Shown one piece after another: positions 1 through 6,013 of a DNA stretch of 9,925 nucleotides (position 1 is the first letter of the stretch; each line of letters begins with the position of its first letter). The DNA lies in the NCBI GenBank assembly GCA_021844355.1, contig JAKBTP010000185.1, forward strand, positions 12,268 to 22,192. Reading direction: 5' to 3'. This DNA is from a bacterium. GTDB taxonomy: Bacteria > Chloroflexota > Dormibacteria > Aeolococcales > Bog-877. The translations under genes were made by a program, and so were the position numbers. A model generated the notes under the pieces. The model was not told the DNA's origin. It saw only the letters and a program-made list of their open reading frames with translations, and did no database searches.

Positions 1-1
1 G

Positions 2-943
2 GCGATGGGCGGAGGCTGGGTGCTCGGCGAACGCTGCCGGCCCGCCGAGTGGCGGCCCACCCTGTTGATCGGGACCCGTTCGGGCTACGTGAACGAGTGG
101 CTGGTGCGGCCCGGGGAGGGGGGCGCCGCGCCCAGGGCGCTGCGTCCGCTGCTCATGGCGGCGGCCCAGCTGGCCCTCCGGGACGGCTGCGCGAGCTGGG
201 CCGCGATGTGGATGAGCTCAAATGCGGCCGCCCAGCTCGCAGCGGCCCTGGGTCCGGCGACCCACCTCCTGCTCGGCTCCGGCAGCGCTTCCCTGGACGC
301 CGGTTTCCCTGACTTCGCGGCCTACCTGGCATCCCTCGGCTCCTCCCGGCGGCACGCGGTTCGGCGGGAGAGGGCGCGGTTCGCGGCCAGCGGCCTGCAG
401 GTCACCGAGGCCCGGCTCTCGGACTGCTGCGGCGTCCTGGCGCGGCTGGCCGCCCCCCTGCAGGCGAGATACGGGCACGAGCACTCGGTGGCGGAGCTGG
501 AGGAGGAGTTCGGGCGCCAGGCCCGGCAACTGGACTCATGCAGCTGGGTGCTGATCTCCCACCGGCAGGGGCGGCCCGTCGGTTTCACCCTCTTCTACCG
601 GTGGGAAGACGTCCTCTACGGCCGGGCTGCGGGCTTCGATTACCCGGAGGTGGCCGGCACCGCCGCCTACTTCAACCTCGCCTTCTACCTGCCCTTGGAG
701 CACGCCATCCGCACCGGGGCCCGAACGCTGCACCTGGGCCTGGCCAGCTGGCAGGCCAAGGTGGTGCGCGGTGCCCGCCTGGAGCCCAGCTGGCTCTGGG
801 TCAGCCCACCTCGGCGCTGGCGATCGCGCTGGCCGGCGCTGGTCCGGGATCAGCCCACCGGAGCTCGGGCGTGGCTGCAGCAGCAGGTCGGCGGTCCCCT
901 CGGGGGGCTGGACCAGCCGGGGTGGGACAGCCCGCTCCCGTGA
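2..943 (+). CDS. FemAB/GNAT-fold acyltransferase family protein, 5' end cut by the window
   Basis: The frame is open to the left edge, so the ATG at position 5 is probably internal and the real start lies outside the window. About 313 residues are visible. Numbering from the ATG at 5, residues 18-80 (around LLIGTRSGYVNEWLV) look like the first half of a FemAB-like double-GNAT protein. An arginine-rich stretch follows at about 113-126. The C-terminal half (about 175-265) has the arrangement typical of the BioF2-like/peptidoglycan-bridge acyltransferases: a strand with GRPVGFTLFY, then RAAGFDYPE, a helix with YFNLAFYLPLEHAIRTGA, and a LHLGLASWQAKVVRGA stretch. Relatives transfer amino-acyl groups from aminoacyl-tRNA to cell-wall peptides or acylate other amines; the substrate here cannot be told. 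The family call rests on fold-level pattern only. The gene ends in a hairpin spanning its stop codon, and the next gene lies 140 bp on with its own promoter-like site. Confidence 0.6.
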   Translation, partial: AMGGGWVLGERCRPAEWRPTLLIGTRSGYVNEWLVRPGEGGAAPRALRPLLMAAAQLALRDGCASWAAMWMSSNAAAQLAAALGPATHLLLGSGSASLDAGFPDFAAYLASLGSSRRHAVRRERARFAASGLQVTEARLSDCCGVLARLAAPLQARYGHEHSVAELEEEFGRQARQLDSCSWVLISHRQGRPVGFTLFYRWEDVLYGRAAGFDYPEVAGTAAYFNLAFYLPLEHAIRTGARTLHLGLASWQAKVVRGARLEPSWLWVSPPRRWRSRWPALVRDQPTGARAWLQQQVGGPLGGLDQPGWDSPLP

Positions 944-949
944 GCGGGC
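930..949 (+). terminator. GC-rich hairpin across the stop codon of the acyltransferase gene
   Basis: A perfect 8-bp stem, GCCCGCTC at 930-937 and GAGCGGGC at 942-949, closes a 4-base loop (CCGT). The TGA stop (941-943) lies at the loop and the start of the right arm. No T-run follows, so this is not a classic intrinsic terminator. It could be a U-less terminator or an mRNA 3'-end stabiliser. A second, weaker stem (GGTGG/CCACC, 955-968) follows at once. Confidence 0.35.
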
Positions 950-1071
950 GGCCAGGTGGCGGCCCACCGAAGGTACTCGTGCCGCCGCCGCAGCGGCGCG
1001 CGGGCCCACCTTGGCGGGACCCCTGCTGCCGCCTGGGAGTTGGCGCCCGCGCCAGCTTTCACCAGCGGCCG

Positions 1072-1077
1072 TACCAT
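1072..1077 (+). promoter_or_regulatory. Candidate -10 box for a leaderless TusA-like transcript
   Basis: TACCAT ends 6 nt before the GTG at 1084, the spacing expected when transcription starts at the start codon itself. GGAGG at 1079-1083 directly abuts the GTG and is too close to act as a normal ribosome-binding site. No convincing -35 box is visible. Confidence 0.35.
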
Positions 1078-1083
1078 CGGAGG

Positions 1084-1332
1084 GTGCCGTCAGCCGCTCG
1101 GGAACCTCAGCTTCTGGACCTCCGTGGGGTCCAGTGCCCGCTGAACTTCGTGCGCGCCAAGATGGCCCTGGGCCGGCTGGGGGTGGGGGAGGAGCTGGAG
1201 CTGGTCCTGGACCCCGGCGAGCCGGCGGACTCGGTGCCGCGGGCGCTGCGCGACGAGGGGCAGACGGTGCTGGGGCAGGAGGCCCAAAAGGACTCAGGCG
1301 AGGTGCGAGTCCTGGTGCGGCGCGCCGTCTGA
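1084..1332 (+). CDS. TusA/SirA-family sulfur-carrier-like protein
   Basis: An 82-residue protein, the usual size for a stand-alone TusA domain. The signature LDLRGVQCPL (residues 11-20) carries the conserved Cys18-Pro19 pair at the start of the first helix; in TusA this cysteine carries persulfide sulfur for tRNA thiolation, molybdenum cofactor synthesis or sulfur trafficking. The segment after it, NFVRAKMALGRL, has Asn where many TusA proteins have a second proline (CPxP). The middle part (ELELVLDPGEPADSVPRAL, 38-54) and the valine-rich C-terminal strand fit the family's beta-alpha-beta-alpha-beta-beta fold. I chose the GTG at 1084 because it is the only common start codon just before the conserved core and has a -10-like box 6 nt upstream; the frame has no stop further upstream. 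No sulfurtransferase, desulfurase or rhodanese partner is present in the window. It converges on the sensor kinase gene with an 11-nt gap. Confidence 0.8.
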   Translation: MPSAAREPQLLDLRGVQCPLNFVRAKMALGRLGVGEELELVLDPGEPADSVPRALRDEGQTVLGQEAQKDSGEVRVLVRRAV

Positions 1333-1343
1333 CGGCCCTCCCC

Positions 1344-2861
1344 TCAGGCCGGCGGCGGCATCCAGCCGCCCGCCCTGGCGGCGGGGAGGAGGACCTTGAA
1401 GGTGGCGCCGCCCGAAGGCCCTGAGCTGGCGCTCACCTGCCCCCCCTGCGCCTCCACCAGCGACCTGACGATGGCCAGCCCCAGCCCGCTGCCCCCGGCG
1501 TCTCGGGAACGGGACTCACTCGCCCGGTAGAAGCGCTCGAAGATGTGGGGCAGGTCGTCTGCGGAGATTCCCGGTCCCTGGTCGGAGCAGCTGAACCCCA
1601 CCATCCCGCCCTCGCGGATGAGGGTCCAGGTGATCCCCCTGCCCTCGCCGTGGCGCTCCGCGTTGCCCTGCAGGTTGGAGATCACGGTGAGAAGCGCCTC
1701 GGGGTCCGCCTGGGCCAACAGCGGTCCCCGGGGGCCGGCGGCAGGGTCCGCTCCCCTCTCCTCGAGGAAGTCCTGGAGCAGTTCCGCGAGGTCCACCGGT
1801 CGCAGCTCCAGCGACCTGGAGGAGTCGGCTCGGGCGAGGGCCAGGAGGTCGGTCACCAGCCGGCGCATCCGCTCGGCTTCCTGGGACATCACCTGGAGGG
1901 AACGGGCCAGCACCTGCGGGTCGTCGGCGGCACCCCGCTCCAGCACCTCCAGGTAGCCCTTGATGGCCGTGAGCGGGGTGCGCAGCTCATGGGAGGCGTC
2001 GGCGATGAACCTCCGCATCTGCCGGGTCGCCTCCTCGCGCACGGCGACGGTCTTCTCCACCGCCTCCGCCATCTGGTCGAAGACCCCGGCCAGCACGGCC
2101 ACCTCGTCACCTCCGGGCGGGAGCCCGGAGCGGGCGGAGAGCTCGCCGCCCCCGAGGCGCCGGGCCGCGTTGGTGAGCAGCTCCAGGCGGCGCAGGGACC
2201 GGGAGGTGACCCAGAGCCCGATCAGGAGCGCCAGCACCAGGACTCCGAGCGTGCCCAGCCCGAGCACCAGCCGTGCCCTTCCGAGCTCCTGCTGGATGGC
2301 GGCCGCGGACTGGACCACCTCGACCACGCCCACCGGGCCGCCTGATCGGCCCTCCACGGCGAAGGCCATCGCCAGCCGCTCGTTGGATCCTTGCCCGATC
2401 AGCGTTGGCTGCCCGCGGGCTCCCGAGCGCAGCACGGAGGCCAGCTGGGAGCTGGGCAGGAGGGGCACGGCGACCCCCGTCACCGGCTGGGCATGGGTGG
2501 ACCCCCCGGGGGCCGCCGAGGCCACCACCACCAGCCCCGGGGTGAGTGCCACCGCCGAGAACTGGCCCGCGGCGATGGCCCCCACCAGCTCCCGCGCCTG
2601 CTGCCGCTGGGGGAGCGGGGGCCGGCCGGCCAGGGCCCGGAGCCGGTCCTGTCGGGCCACCAGCTGCCGGGCATCCCCGAACGCCACCCGCATCGCCTGA
2701 CCCCGCGAGGAGACGACCGCTCCCCGCAGGAGCGAATACTCAGCCCCCCCGGCGAGGACCAGGAGCACGGCCAGAAGGCCGAGGAGGGTGAGGGTGAGCC
2801 GCCAGCGCAGGCTCCGGTGCCACTGGAGCCGGGGGCTCGCCCCGCCCTCAGCCGGCGGCAA
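1344..2861 (-). CDS. Membrane sensor histidine kinase (HisKA/HATPase, HAMP)
   Basis: A 505-residue orthodox sensor kinase. TM1 is at about 22-45; an extracytoplasmic sensor of about 145 residues follows (46-195, no recognised ligand motif); TM2 is at about 197-218. Then come a HAMP linker (about 219-272), the H-box SHELRTPL with the phospho-accepting His291, and an HATPase domain with N-box NLQGNAERHG (396-405), G1 DQGPGI (427-432), F-box FERFYR (441-446) and G2 GGSGLGLAI (456-464). The N-box is slightly off consensus (QG in place of the usual LxN-type spacing residues), but the key Asn400 is present, so it should be active. Translation probably begins at the TTG at 2861, overlapping the regulator gene's end by 14 nt, which implies translational coupling; no better in-frame start precedes TM1. 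Its partner is the response regulator just upstream. The stimulus is unknown; the neighbouring wall operon makes envelope stress a reasonable guess. Confidence 0.93.
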   Translation of the reverse strand: MPPAEGGASPRLQWHRSLRWRLTLTLLGLLAVLLVLAGGAEYSLLRGAVVSSRGQAMRVAFGDARQLVARQDRLRALAGRPPLPQRQQARELVGAIAAGQFSAVALTPGLVVVASAAPGGSTHAQPVTGVAVPLLPSSQLASVLRSGARGQPTLIGQGSNERLAMAFAVEGRSGGPVGVVEVVQSAAAIQQELGRARLVLGLGTLGVLVLALLIGLWVTSRSLRRLELLTNAARRLGGGELSARSGLPPGGDEVAVLAGVFDQMAEAVEKTVAVREEATRQMRRFIADASHELRTPLTAIKGYLEVLERGAADDPQVLARSLQVMSQEAERMRRLVTDLLALARADSSRSLELRPVDLAELLQDFLEERGADPAAGPRGPLLAQADPEALLTVISNLQGNAERHGEGRGITWTLIREGGMVGFSCSDQGPGISADDLPHIFERFYRASESRSRDAGGSGLGLAIVRSLVEAQGGQVSASSGPSGGATFKVLLPAARAGGWMPPPA

Positions 2862-3543
2862 GCCGGTAGCCGACTCCGCGGACGGTCTGGATCAGGCGGC
2901 GGTCGTCATCGCCCAGTTTGCGCCGCAGGTAGCGCACGTACACCTCGAGGTTGTTCTCGTCTCCGTAGAAGGAGACCCCCCAGACGGCGTTCAGCAGGCG
3001 GTCGCGCTCTAGGACCCGACCGCGGTGGCTGGCCAGGTAGTAGAGGAGGTCGAACTCCCGGGGGGAGAGCTCCACCGGCTCCCCGCGGTAGGTGGCCGTC
3101 CGGCGGCTCCGGTCCAGCACCAGATCTCCGGTCTGCAGGACCTCGGCCTGGTCGGGCTGGCGGCGCCGCAGGACCGACCGGATCCGGGCCAGCAGCTCGG
3201 CGAACTCAAAGGGCTTGACGAGGTAGTCGTCGGCCCCCAGCTCCAGCCCGACTATCCGGTCCTTGGTCTCGTCCCGGGCGCTCAGGATGATCAGGCCACG
3301 GCGGGGATCCCCGGCCAGCTCCCGGGTCAGGGAGAGGCCGTCCATCCGCGGCATCATCACGTCCACGATCACCAGGTCGGGCTGGAACTGGTCGACCGCG
3401 GTGAGCGCCGCCCGCCCATCCGGGGCGGTGCGCACCGCGAACCCCTCGCGGCTCAGGCCCAGCTCGATGAAGTCCCGGATGGATGCCTCGTCGTCCACCA
3501 CCAGGACCCGGGCGGGGCGGGGGTCCTGGTCCGGGGATGCCAT
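2848..3543 (-). CDS. OmpR/PhoB-type response regulator
   Basis: 231 residues from the ATG at 3543. The receiver domain (about 11-125) has the acidic pair Asp17/Asp18, phospho-acceptor Asp61 in VDVMMPRMDG, Ser88 and Lys110 in LVKPFEF. After a short linker comes a winged-helix DNA-binding domain (about 138-229) with ELSPREFDLLYYLA, the recognition-helix region NNLEVYVRYLRRKL (197-210) and the terminal IQTVRGVGYRL. It is phosphorylated by the overlapping kinase and acts as a dimeric transcription factor. The frame stays open upstream to a possible start at 3612, but the ATG at 3543 fits better: the family's conserved receiver strand begins about 11 residues later, and a perfect TATAAT lies 10 nt upstream, so the longer version would have to be translated across the promoter. 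It diverges from the hydrolase-Mur-Ddl operon, a natural candidate target. Confidence 0.95.
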   Translation of the reverse strand: MASPDQDPRPARVLVVDDEASIRDFIELGLSREGFAVRTAPDGRAALTAVDQFQPDLVIVDVMMPRMDGLSLTRELAGDPRRGLIILSARDETKDRIVGLELGADDYLVKPFEFAELLARIRSVLRRRQPDQAEVLQTGDLVLDRSRRTATYRGEPVELSPREFDLLYYLASHRGRVLERDRLLNAVWGVSFYGDENNLEVYVRYLRRKLGDDDRRLIQTVRGVGYRLAAG

Positions 3544-3553
3544 GGCTGGCGGG

Positions 3554-3559
3554 ATTATA
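3554..3559 (-). promoter_or_regulatory. Perfect -10 box TATAAT for the response regulator
   Basis: On the minus strand TATAAT is followed by 10 nt (CCCGCCAGCC) and then the ATG at 3543. A perfect TATAAT is rare by chance at this GC content. Transcription would start about 3-4 nt before the ATG, so the mRNA would be leaderless or nearly so, and there is no Shine-Dalgarno. No clear -35 box is seen at the normal distance. Confidence 0.6.
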
Positions 3560-3590
3560 GGCGGCTCCACGATCTCATCTGAGCACGGGC

Positions 3591-3600
3591 CGCAGCTGCG
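3591..3600. promoter_or_regulatory. Perfect 10-bp palindrome in the divergent promoter region, possible operator
   Basis: CGCAGCTGCG is a perfect palindrome lying between the two divergent genes. It ends 16 bp before the candidate -10 box of the hydrolase operon, so it occupies the -35 position. A nearby short inverted repeat (CTCA TC TGAG, 3574-3583) lies upstream of the regulator's -10 box. Either could be a protein-binding site, but short GC palindromes are common at this composition. Confidence 0.25.
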
Positions 3601-3616
3601 CGGCTGAGACAACCCT

Positions 3617-3622
3617 TAGACT
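3617..3622 (+). promoter_or_regulatory. Candidate -10 box for the hydrolase-Mur ligase-Ddl operon
   Basis: TAGACT, matching TANNNT, lies 8 nt before the ATG at 3631. The intervening bases CGGGGCAG hold no well-placed Shine-Dalgarno. The spacing implies a leaderless or almost leaderless transcript. No good -35 match is visible. Confidence 0.4.
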
Positions 3623-3630
3623 CGGGGCAG

Positions 3631-4428
3631 ATGCCGCCAGTCCGGCCCTCCCTCACCCGGGCCCGGGGGTCCGTGGGGGACCAGCCCGTCTCCTTCCTGG
3701 AGCGCCCGGGAGCAGACCCACCGGTGCTCCTGCTGCATGGCTGGGGCGCCAGCGCGGCCACCTTCACCCCCCTCCTGGAGGGGATGGCGACGCCCCGGAG
3801 GCTCCTGGCCCCCGACCTTCCGGGCTTCGGCGAGTCGCCGATTGGTGAGGGGGGATGGACAACCGCGGCCTACGCCGACCTGATCCTGGCCTGGCTCGAC
3901 GGCCTCCACGTCCAGCGGTACAGCCTTTTGGGCCACTCATACGGCGGCGCCCTGGCCATCCGCCTCTCCACCGGGGACTACCCACCAGACCGGCTCCTGC
4001 TCTGCGCGCCCTCGGGGATCCGGCCGGAGGCCGCTGCCCCCCCGAGCCTGAGGGTCAGGGCCTACAAGTGGCTGACCGGGGCCGCGGGGGCGCTCCCGGC
4101 CGGGGCGAGGAGCGGCTTTCGCACCTGGCTGGCCTCCCGGATGGGGTCCGCGGACTACCGGGCCGCCTCGCCGGAGCTGCGGCCGACCCTGGTGGCGGCG
4201 GTGCGTGAGGACCTGAGCCCCCTGGCGAGCCGGCTGACCCTGCCCACCCTGATCGTCTGGGGCTCCAACGACCTGGAGCTGCCGCTCCGCCCGCATGCGG
4301 AGCGCCTCCACCGGCTAGTCCCCGGGTCGGAGCTGGTGGTCTTCGAGGGAAGTGGCCACTTCCCCTTCCTGGACCAAAGGGCGCGGTTCGCCGCGGTCGC
4401 CGACGCCCTGATGGACGCGGAGCTCTGA
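3631..4428 (+). CDS. Alpha/beta-hydrolase fold protein
   Basis: 265 residues, full length for a single-domain alpha/beta hydrolase. Visible landmarks are the oxyanion-hole strand VLLLHGWGAS (32-41), APDLPGFGES (60-69), the nucleophile elbow GHSYGG (101-106) with Ser103, the acid in IVWGSNDLELP (208-218) with Asp214, and the catalytic His243 in SGHFPFLD. The triad is complete, so it should be a serine hydrolase (esterase, thioesterase, C-C hydrolase or similar). A cap of about 60 residues lies between the elbow and the acid. There is no signal peptide or membrane segment, so it is probably cytoplasmic. The ATG at 3631 is preceded by a -10-like box rather than a ribosome-binding site. It is the first gene of a co-directional set: the Mur ligase starts 1 nt after its stop. 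Whether it acts on a wall precursor or lipid carrier is a guess; the family is too broad to assign a substrate. Confidence 0.9.
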   Translation: MPPVRPSLTRARGSVGDQPVSFLERPGADPPVLLLHGWGASAATFTPLLEGMATPRRLLAPDLPGFGESPIGEGGWTTAAYADLILAWLDGLHVQRYSLLGHSYGGALAIRLSTGDYPPDRLLLCAPSGIRPEAAAPPSLRVRAYKWLTGAAGALPAGARSGFRTWLASRMGSADYRAASPELRPTLVAAVREDLSPLASRLTLPTLIVWGSNDLELPLRPHAERLHRLVPGSELVVFEGSGHFPFLDQRARFAAVADALMDAEL

Positions 4429-4429
4429 G

Positions 4430-6013
4430 ATGGGGCCCCTCCCCCTCTGGCAGGCGGCGGCCCTGGGGGCCGTGGGGCTCCTCGCCCTCCTCCCGCGGCT
4501 TCTGGGCTGGACCTATGTCTTCCAGCTCGACGAGTACCTGCCGCCCCGCCTTCTGGCCAGCCTCCGGCGCCGGGTCGCAGCGCGGCGCTGGCAGACGGCC
4601 GTGCTGCCGCTGGTGGCGGCACTTCTGCTCCTCCTGGCGGCCCGGTTGCCGGCAGACCTGCGCCCGCTCCCGCTCCTCACTTCGGCACTGCTGCCACTTT
4701 GCCTCCGCCCAAGCTTTGCCGCCCGCTCTCGCCTGAACTGGACCCCGCGCGCCCGCCGGCTGTTCGCCGCCGCCGCCGGGGCGAGCCTTGTCCTCCTCAT
4801 CCTGGCCTTTTGGAGCGGACCGGAGGGCGCCCTGCTGCCCGGCCTTGCCGACCCGCTCACGGTGCTGGCGCTCAGCCTGGCCGCCATCGGTTGGAGCCCA
4901 TACGAGAGAGGGATGCGGCGGGCGTTCATGCGGCAGGCCGAGCGCCGGCTCGGTGAGACGAAGCCGCTGGTCGTGGGCATCACCGGAAGCTATGGGAAGA
5001 CCACCACCAAGGTGCTTCTGGCCCAGCTCCTGGACGTGCCCGAGGGAAGCTGCTTCGCCACCCCCGCCAGCTACAACACCACCCTCGGCGTCTGCCGGGC
5101 CATCAACGAGGGGCTGCGCCCCCAGCACCGGGTTGCCGTGCTGGAGATGGGGGCCTACCGCCCCGGGGAGATCGCCGAGATCTGCTCCTTCAGCCATCCC
5201 CGCGTCGGAGTGGTGACGGCGGTAGGGCCGATGCACCTGGAGCGGTTCGGCACCGTGGAGCGGGTGGCCCAGGCCAAGTCCGAGCTTCTGGCGGCCCTGC
5301 CCCCGGACGGCTTCGCCGTGGTCCCCTCGGAGATAAGGGAGCGCTCAAGGCTTCTGGCCCCGCTCTCGGCCCGGCTGGTGGAGGTCGGCCGCCCCGGCGA
5401 CCGGTGGTGGCTGGACGGCGCGGAGGTCGTCGGGGAGGCCACCCGCTGCCGCCTCCGGGGACGCGAGGGGGAGGAGGTGGAGCTGGAGGTGAGGCTGTTC
5501 GGCCGCCACCTGCTTCAGGACCTGCTCTGCGCCCTGGCCGTGGCGGCGGAGCTGGGGCGTCCGCTCCCCGAGCTGGCGGAGCGGGCCCGGGGGCTGCGAG
5601 GCGCTCCCCACCGGCTCGAGGTGACTCGCCGGGGAGGGGTCACCATCATCGACGACGCCTACAATTCCAACCCCGAGGGCGCCCGCGAGGCGCTGCAACT
5701 TCTGGGCCAGCTGCCGGGCCGCCGCCGCGTGCTGGTCACCCCGGGATACATAGAACTCGGGGAGGAGGAGGAGGAGAGCATGAACGAGCTCGGCCGGCAG
5801 GCGGCGGCCGTGTGCACCCATGTGATCCTGGTCGGCCCCCGCCACACCGAGCCGGTCTATCGAGGGCTCGCGGGGGCGGGCTTCCCCCCCGCCCAGGTCA
5901 GCGTGGTGGCCGACCTGGAGGAGGCCCAGGCGGTGCTGCCCAGGGTGGCCGGTGACGGAAGCGTGGTCCTGTTCGAGAACGACCTCCCCGACCAGTACCG
6001 GGAGCAGCCGTGA
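4430..6013 (+). CDS. Membrane-anchored Mur ligase (MurF-like catalytic domains with a TM N-terminal domain)
   Basis: 527 residues. The first ~160 are strongly hydrophobic, with about four or five likely TM helices (about 7-27, 54-73, 79-94, 110-129, 136-154) and a polar motif FQLDEYLPPR (31-40). This replaces the soluble UDP-MurNAc-peptide-binding domain of classical MurF. The ligase core follows: P-loop GITGSYGKTTTK (183-194), SYNTTLG (214-220), LEMGAYRPGEIAEI (238-251), GPMHLERFGT (266-275), Lys283 in AKSEL (the carbamylated-lysine position in Mur ligases) and DDAYNSNPEGARE (408-420). The C-terminal domain opens with VTPGYIELGEEEEES in place of MurF's usual LGDMxELG. The family forms amide bonds using ATP; MurF adds D-Ala-D-Ala to UDP-MurNAc-tripeptide. 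The next gene makes D-Ala-D-Ala, which supports a MurF-type reaction, but the acceptor could be membrane-bound. GGAG (4419-4422) lies 7 nt before the ATG. The hydrolase stop is 1 nt upstream, and its own TGA overlaps the Ddl start by 4 nt. Confidence 0.88.
   Translation: MGPLPLWQAAALGAVGLLALLPRLLGWTYVFQLDEYLPPRLLASLRRRVAARRWQTAVLPLVAALLLLLAARLPADLRPLPLLTSALLPLCLRPSFAARSRLNWTPRARRLFAAAAGASLVLLILAFWSGPEGALLPGLADPLTVLALSLAAIGWSPYERGMRRAFMRQAERRLGETKPLVVGITGSYGKTTTKVLLAQLLDVPEGSCFATPASYNTTLGVCRAINEGLRPQHRVAVLEMGAYRPGEIAEICSFSHPRVGVVTAVGPMHLERFGTVERVAQAKSELLAALPPDGFAVVPSEIRERSRLLAPLSARLVEVGRPGDRWWLDGAEVVGEATRCRLRGREGEEVELEVRLFGRHLLQDLLCALAVAAELGRPLPELAERARGLRGAPHRLEVTRRGGVTIIDDAYNSNPEGAREALQLLGQLPGRRRVLVTPGYIELGEEEEESMNELGRQAAAVCTHVILVGPRHTEPVYRGLAGAGFPPAQVSVVADLEEAQAVLPRVAGDGSVVLFENDLPDQYREQP

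Noticed and set aside
538..1083. In-frame upstream extension of the TusA-like gene, giving a 264-codon frame
   Set aside because: The extra part overlaps the acyltransferase gene in another frame and reads as Pro/Gly/Arg-rich noise. The TusA domain alone is the normal family length.
1354..1370. GGCGGC/GCCGCC stem near the kinase gene end as a terminator
   Set aside because: The arms lie inside codons of a Gly/Ala/Pro-rich C-terminus and have no T-run; short GC stems of this kind are expected by chance at this composition.
1545..2345. Open frame of 266 codons on the + strand opposite the sensor kinase
   Set aside because: Shadow of the kinase domain; compositionally biased and without motifs.
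3544..3612. 23-residue N-terminal extension of the response regulator to a start at 3612
   Set aside because: It would run through the perfect TATAAT box, contains Pro-rich sequence unlike the family, and the ATG at 3543 places the receiver domain at the usual distance.
4055..5236. Long open frame (393 codons) on the minus strand opposite the hydrolase and Mur ligase genes
   Set aside because: Its translation is low-complexity, rich in Gly/Pro/Arg/Glu with no domain motifs, as expected opposite GC-rich coding sequence. The + strand frames encode complete recognisable enzymes.
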